In this document: positions 62,596 to 64,000 of the stretch, piece by piece | Layout of the letters: each line of letters opens with the position of its first letter | Numbering within the stretch: the first letter of the stretch is position 1 | From: Bombyx mori | Taxonomy: Eukaryota; Arthropoda; Insecta; Lepidoptera; Bombycidae | NCBI RefSeq assembly: GCF_030269925.1 | Contig: NC_085112.1 | Location: 5,643,501 to 5,707,500 of the forward strand | Length of the DNA stretch: 64,000 bases | Direction: 5' to 3' | Program-made: the position numbers and the translations under genes | The notes under the pieces: generated by a model | The model's input: the letters and a program-made list of their open reading frames with translations, nothing else | Databases searched by the model: none | What the model was told of the DNA's origin: nothing

Positions 62596-62726
62596 TTTTA
62601 TTGCTTATGTGGGTGGACGAGCTCACAGCCCGCCTGGTGTTAAGTGGTTACTGGAGCTCATAAACATCTATAACGTAAATGCGCCACCCACCTTGAGATA
62701 TAAGTTCTAAGGTCTCAAGTGTAGTT
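62596..62726 (-). mobile_element. Bm1 SINE, truncated
   Basis: 'tattgcttatgtgggtggac' to 'ctaaggtctcaagtgtagtt'. Confidence 0.8.
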
Positions 62727-64000
62727 CTAAATAAGTATAATATTTTTTGCTTTGCTTAACAAAGCAGAAATTCTAATAAAAACAGTTTAAATAATAGCTA
62801 AAAAATTACTTAAACTTATTCCGACTTCTCATACACGTTGTTAAATTTTTCAAATCATAGTCTCAATTGTAACGACGAAATTGGAAAAAATTAAAACAGT
62901 GATGAATTAATTCCAGCCACAGGGCGGTTCTACCTATCAACCCCCGAAACACAGACATCTCTATTTCGCTCTCTCACTCCATTTAAAAAGGTAACAACAG
63001 TAAGATTTTGATTAATGAATCGAAAAAGTGTTTTGGTACCTGCTATCGGCGACTCCCACAAAAAGGTGACCATCAAACGTAAATAATACAAACGTTTATT
63101 TGTGTTAATATCTCTATTAATCTTAGCGACATGTGCACCTTACTTTTTTTTTTTTAAATCTGGAAACGAAGCCGACATACATGTTTTTTGTCATTTACAT
63201 TTTAATATTTCCGTTTGATATGTATTTCATAAATTATAACCAGTTTTTTTTTTATGAATATTATTGATGTCAATACAAATCGATGTTGCATATTATAATT
63301 ATAGAGTTTAAATGTGTTTTAATGTGAAACGCGCAACATATTGTGCCAAGTTTGAAATTTTGCGACATCTCGTTGTTTTATTTCGCATTGTAACTTTTTA
63401 AAGGTTGCAATTTTCAAAAGTGAACTAAATTAAAAACGCCCTAGACTTATTGAATAACTTAATATGAAGATTTATCAATTCAGTTTCACGTAAATTTTAG
63501 ATCCCTTTTATTTGGTTTGGTTTTATAAATTTCATAAAAACAAAACTTACCTCTACGCTCCGCACAAAATACAGTTTTCCAAAGGATTATCCGAATAATT
63601 TCATTACAGGATACTAATTAATATAAACACATTTTTGATATTCACATAGAAGACCTATACAAAAATAATTTTATTTATGATCACAGATTACAGTATTTAT
63701 CACCTCATACTTGACATGTTTGTTACAGTATCAAATTTCTGATGTGTTCGTCCGTTTACATCACTTATAGTTCCGGCCGCACAAACATACAACATTCGTT
63801 CCGTCTAGTTGAAAATAAGAAAACGCAAGTGTCTTTATTCATCCCGTTGCCCCTCGAACTGATTCCCAACGAGCCGTGTCTAATTGAGAACATCATAAAT
63901 GCTCCTGAGTCGCGGACATGTCACAAATCAATCCACAAATTGAACGTATTCAACAATAACACAATTTAAAAAAAAAACAAAACGCGCGCGAAAATCGAAA
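62727..64000. other. no gene seen
   Basis: AT-rich. A 75-codon frame at 63742-63969 has no recognisable motif. Confidence 0.45.

Larger units (their letters stand above)
40061..64000 (-). other. Antp upstream intron/promoter territory
   Basis: Sequence upstream of the acceptor at 40061 on the Antp strand. The acceptor shows that an intron begins here, but I could not identify its donor exon or a transcription start with confidence. GC-rich unique islands at 50041-50180 and 50990-51240 are the best candidates for promoter or enhancer DNA. The rest is AT-rich intron-like DNA with transposon insertions. Confidence 0.5.

Overview
The window is lepidopteran Hox-cluster DNA, almost certainly from a silkworm (Bombyx mori or a very close relative). 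Two things show this. A homeobox gene on the minus strand matches Antennapedia (Antp). The AT-rich sequence around it is littered with the tRNA-derived SINE Bm1, a Bombyx repeat, together with lepidopteran Helitron-like elements, LINE tails and MITEs. No other protein-coding gene could be supported. The other open frames are shadows of Antp, degenerate transposon pieces or chance.

Antp reads right to left. A 5'UTR/coding exon (39202-40060) carries the ATG, the conserved N-terminus, a Q/H/P-rich middle and the YPWM motif. A 19.1 kb intron (20121-39201) follows. The last coding exon (19870-20120) encodes the whole homeodomain and the acidic tail. The two exons join in phase (661 + 251 = 912 nt) into a 303-residue protein. 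The 3'UTR lies left of 19870. The region right of 40060 is upstream intron or promoter DNA whose further non-coding exons I could not define.

The putative 3'UTR holds the most interesting signal. It has three seed matches to miR-iab-8-5p, one 8-mer match to miR-iab-4-5p, and a 19-nt stretch complementary to miR-10/miR-100 with two mismatches. Two of these are Hox-cluster microRNAs. An early AATAAA at 19604-19609 would leave only one of the sites in a short mRNA, so alternative polyadenylation could decide how visible the mRNA is to them.

Layout by region. 1-14 kb: degenerate BEL/Pao and RTE-type retroelement pieces, LINE 3' ends, a TA-flanked MITE and old Bm1 copies. 14-23 kb: Antp 3' end, nearly free of recent repeats. 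23-26 kb: Bm1 copies and a 1.24 kb Helitron-like element with internal tandem repeats and a perfect hairpin. 26-39 kb: mostly unique intron with a 63-bp-arm inverted repeat, two adjacent Bm1 copies and a PHO+GAGA-like site. 39-41 kb: Antp coding exon and a GAGA/PHO-like cluster. 41-50 kb: RTE tail, a LINE 3' end and a 255-bp MITE. 50-51.3 kb: two GC-rich unique islands that could be promoter or enhancer DNA. 51-63 kb: dense young insertions (Bm1, a second SINE, nested Helitron-like elements, a 76-bp poly-A).
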